NCBI GenBank assembly: GCA_009801015.1
Contig: VHZZ01000465.1
Location: 144,685-174,230, forward strand
Source: Silene noctiflora
Taxonomy: Eukaryota; Streptophyta; Magnoliopsida; Caryophyllales; Caryophyllaceae
Length of the DNA: 29,546 nt
Direction of reading: 5' to 3'
The notes beneath the pieces were generated by a model. The model saw only the letters and a program-made list of their open reading frames with translations, did no database searches and was not told the DNA's origin. Numbering within the stretch: position 1 is the stretch's first letter; each line of letters opens with the position of its first letter. Positions 27,523 through 29,546 of this stretch are shown in pieces. A program made the translations under genes and the position numbers.

Positions 27523-29546
27523 GGTAAAGTCCTGAAATGACCTTTGACACGTGGTAGCAAAACCGGGAGAAAAAGAAACGTAATCTGGTACGGCCTCCCG
27601 AACGACCCAAACTGAAGTGTATAATACACGGTTTTCAAGATTCGAAAGTTCCGGAACAAAATTCTCTGAAAATTACACAGAAGGTTCCATGGGTCAGACA
27701 AAGCGGTCACACAAAATTTGAGGAGTAACGGAGGACATTTGGCGGTGCCGGTATATGACAAACCACCATTCGTCGAACATCGAATAATCATAAAAAAATG
27801 AATTAATACTCGTTATTTTGGGTTGAAATCGAATGTTTAACCTCCTGAAATGAACTTAGACACGTAGTAGCAAAACCGGGAGAAAAAGTAAAGTAGTCTG
27901 GTAGGCCCTCCCGAACGGTCCAAATTGAAATGTATAATACACGGTTTTCGAGATTCGATCTTCTCGTAATAAAATTCTCAGAAATTTACACCGAAGGTTC
28001 CACGGGTCAGATAAAGCGGTCACACAAAATTTGAGGAGCAACGGAGAATATTTGAGGGTGCCGACATGAGATAAACCAGCATTCGTCGGAACTCGGATAA
28101 TCATGAAAAATGAATTAATACTCGTTATTTGGGGTTGAAATCGAATGGCAAACTCCTGAAATGACCTTGGACACGTTGTAGAAAAAGCCGGGAGAAAAAG
28201 AAAATTAGTCTGGTACGACCTTCCGAACGACCCAAATTAAAGTGTATAATACACGGTTTTCGAGATTCGAAGGTCCCGGAACAAAATTTTCTGAAAATTA
28301 CACAGAAGGTTCCAAGGGTCAGACAAAGCGGTCACACAAAATTTGAGGAGCAATGAAGAACATTTGGCGGTGCCGGTATAGGATGAACCAGTATTCGTCG
28401 AACCTCGGATAATCATGGAAAATGAATTAATACTCGTTATTTGAGGTTAAAATCGAATAGGTAAACTACTGAAATGACCTTGGACACGTGGTAGGAAAAC
28501 TGGGAAAAAAAGAAACGTAGTCTGCTACGACCTCCCGAACGACCCAAATTGAAGTGTATAATACACGGTTTTCGAGATTCGAAGGTCCCGGAACAAAATT
28601 TTCTGAAAATTACACAAAAGGTTCCATGGGTCAGACAAAGCGGTCACACAAAATTTGAGGAGCAACGGAGAACATTTGGCGGTGCCGGTATATGATACAC
28701 CAGCGTTCGTAGAACATCGGATAATCATAAAAAATGAATTAATACTCGTTATTTTGGGTTGAAATCGAATGTGTAACCACCTGAAATGACGTTAGACACG
28801 TAGTAGCAAAACCGGGAGAAGAAGAAAAATAGTCTGGTAAGCCCTCTCGAACTGCTCAAATTGAAGTGTATACACGGTTTTCGAGATTCGAAGTTCTCGG
28901 AATAAAATTCTCTAAAATTTACACCGAAGGTTCCACGGGTCAGACAAAGAGGTGACACAAAATTTGAGGAGAAACTGAGAACATTTGGGGGTGCCGTTAT
29001 TGGATGAACCAGCATTAGTCGAACCTCGGATAATCATGGAAAATGAATTAATACTCGTTATTTAGGTTAAAATCGAATAGGTAAACTACTGAAATGACCT
29101 TGGACACGTGGTAGGAAAACCGGGAAAAAAAAGAAACGTAGTCTGTTACGACCTCCTGAACGACCCAAATTGAAGTGTAATACACGGTTTTCGAGATTCG
29201 AAGGTTCCGGAATAAAATTCTCTGAAATTTACACTGAAGGTTCCATGGGTCAGACAAAGTGAACACACAAAATTTTAAGAGCAACGAAGAATAATTTAGG
29301 GTGCCGTTATGGGATTAACCAGCATTCGCCGGAACTCGGATAATCATGAATAATGAATTAATACTCGTTATTTGGGTTGAAATCGAATGTTTAAACTCCT
29401 GAAATGACCTTGGACGTGTTTTAGAAAAAACCGGGAGAAAAAGAAAAATAATCTGGTACGACCTCCCGAACGACCCAAATTGAAGTGTATAATACACGGT
29501 TTTCGAGATTCGAAGGTCCCGGAACAAAATTCTCTGAAAATTACAC
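27523..29546. repeat. Satellite array, younger subfamily continued to the window edge
   Basis: Landmarks at 27546, 27859 (B), 28170 (C), 28483 (A), 28795 (B), 29103 (A) and 29413 (C); spacings 308-313 bp. The array runs off the right edge. Minus-strand open frames recur at the same place in each monomer because the monomers are similar, not because they are coding. Confidence 0.92.

Noticed and set aside
24069-29546. CRISPR-like regular repeats
   Set aside because: The repeats are ~311-bp contiguous monomers in plant DNA, not short repeats with unique spacers.
20098-29546. Telomeric repeat TTTAGGG near the satellite
   Set aside because: No tandem TTTAGGG or CCCTAAA run occurs in the window, so a telomere-proximal position is not shown directly.

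Overview
This is plant nuclear DNA. It is AT-rich, has intron-bearing genes with GT-AG junctions, and is packed with plant transposon debris. The repeat content (TIR elements rich in GACCCGAA, GTTCAGTTCAG elements, an LTR with TACTCGATCGAGTA palindromes, and a satellite of about 311 bp) suggests Caryophyllales. A Caryophyllaceae species such as Silene is possible. That lineage call is inference from memory of repeat styles, not from a database match.

Three host genes are readable. (1) At the left edge on the + strand lies the last coding exon of EPF1 (351-631), a secreted cysteine-rich peptide that restrains stomatal formation; its signal-peptide exon lies outside the window. (2) At 5649-8518 (+) lies a four-exon gene for a conserved plant protein of 413 aa beginning MPRPGPRPYECVRRAW. 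It has a low-complexity C-terminal half with two LxLxL (EAR-like) motifs and a basic KRK cluster. (3) At 13837-16132 (-) lies a two-exon phytocyanin of 247 aa with a signal peptide, a cupredoxin domain with Gln as likely axial copper ligand, a Pro/Ser/Thr arabinogalactan-like region and a GPI-type tail. Several transposon pieces sit in its 1.55-kb intron. The three genes share no obvious pathway.

Between the genes the DNA is transposon-derived: a probable solo LTR (1655-2205), a short non-autonomous Helitron (2670-3003), a SINE-like piece (about 3455-3660), and a decayed LINE (4062-4990) interrupted by a 197-bp TRIM-like solo LTR (4393-4589). Further on are several MITE families, many in more than one copy, a 444-bp foldback element (12344-12787), and a GACCCGAA-rich TIR element that holds half of a 111-bp exact duplication (9800-10233).

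From about 20098 to the right edge the window is a satellite array with monomers of about 311 bp. The left part (20098-23822) is older and organised as an a-b-c trimer repeating every ~930 bp. The right part (24069-29546) is a related, more uniform subfamily with recurring A, B and C variants. The switch between the two coincides with a GACCCGAA insertion (23823-24068). The array is also interrupted by a poly(A)-ended insertion (20858-21385) and by a clean 1363-bp solo LTR with a 5-bp target duplication (26160-27522). The window therefore appears to cross from a gene-bearing region into satellite heterochromatin.
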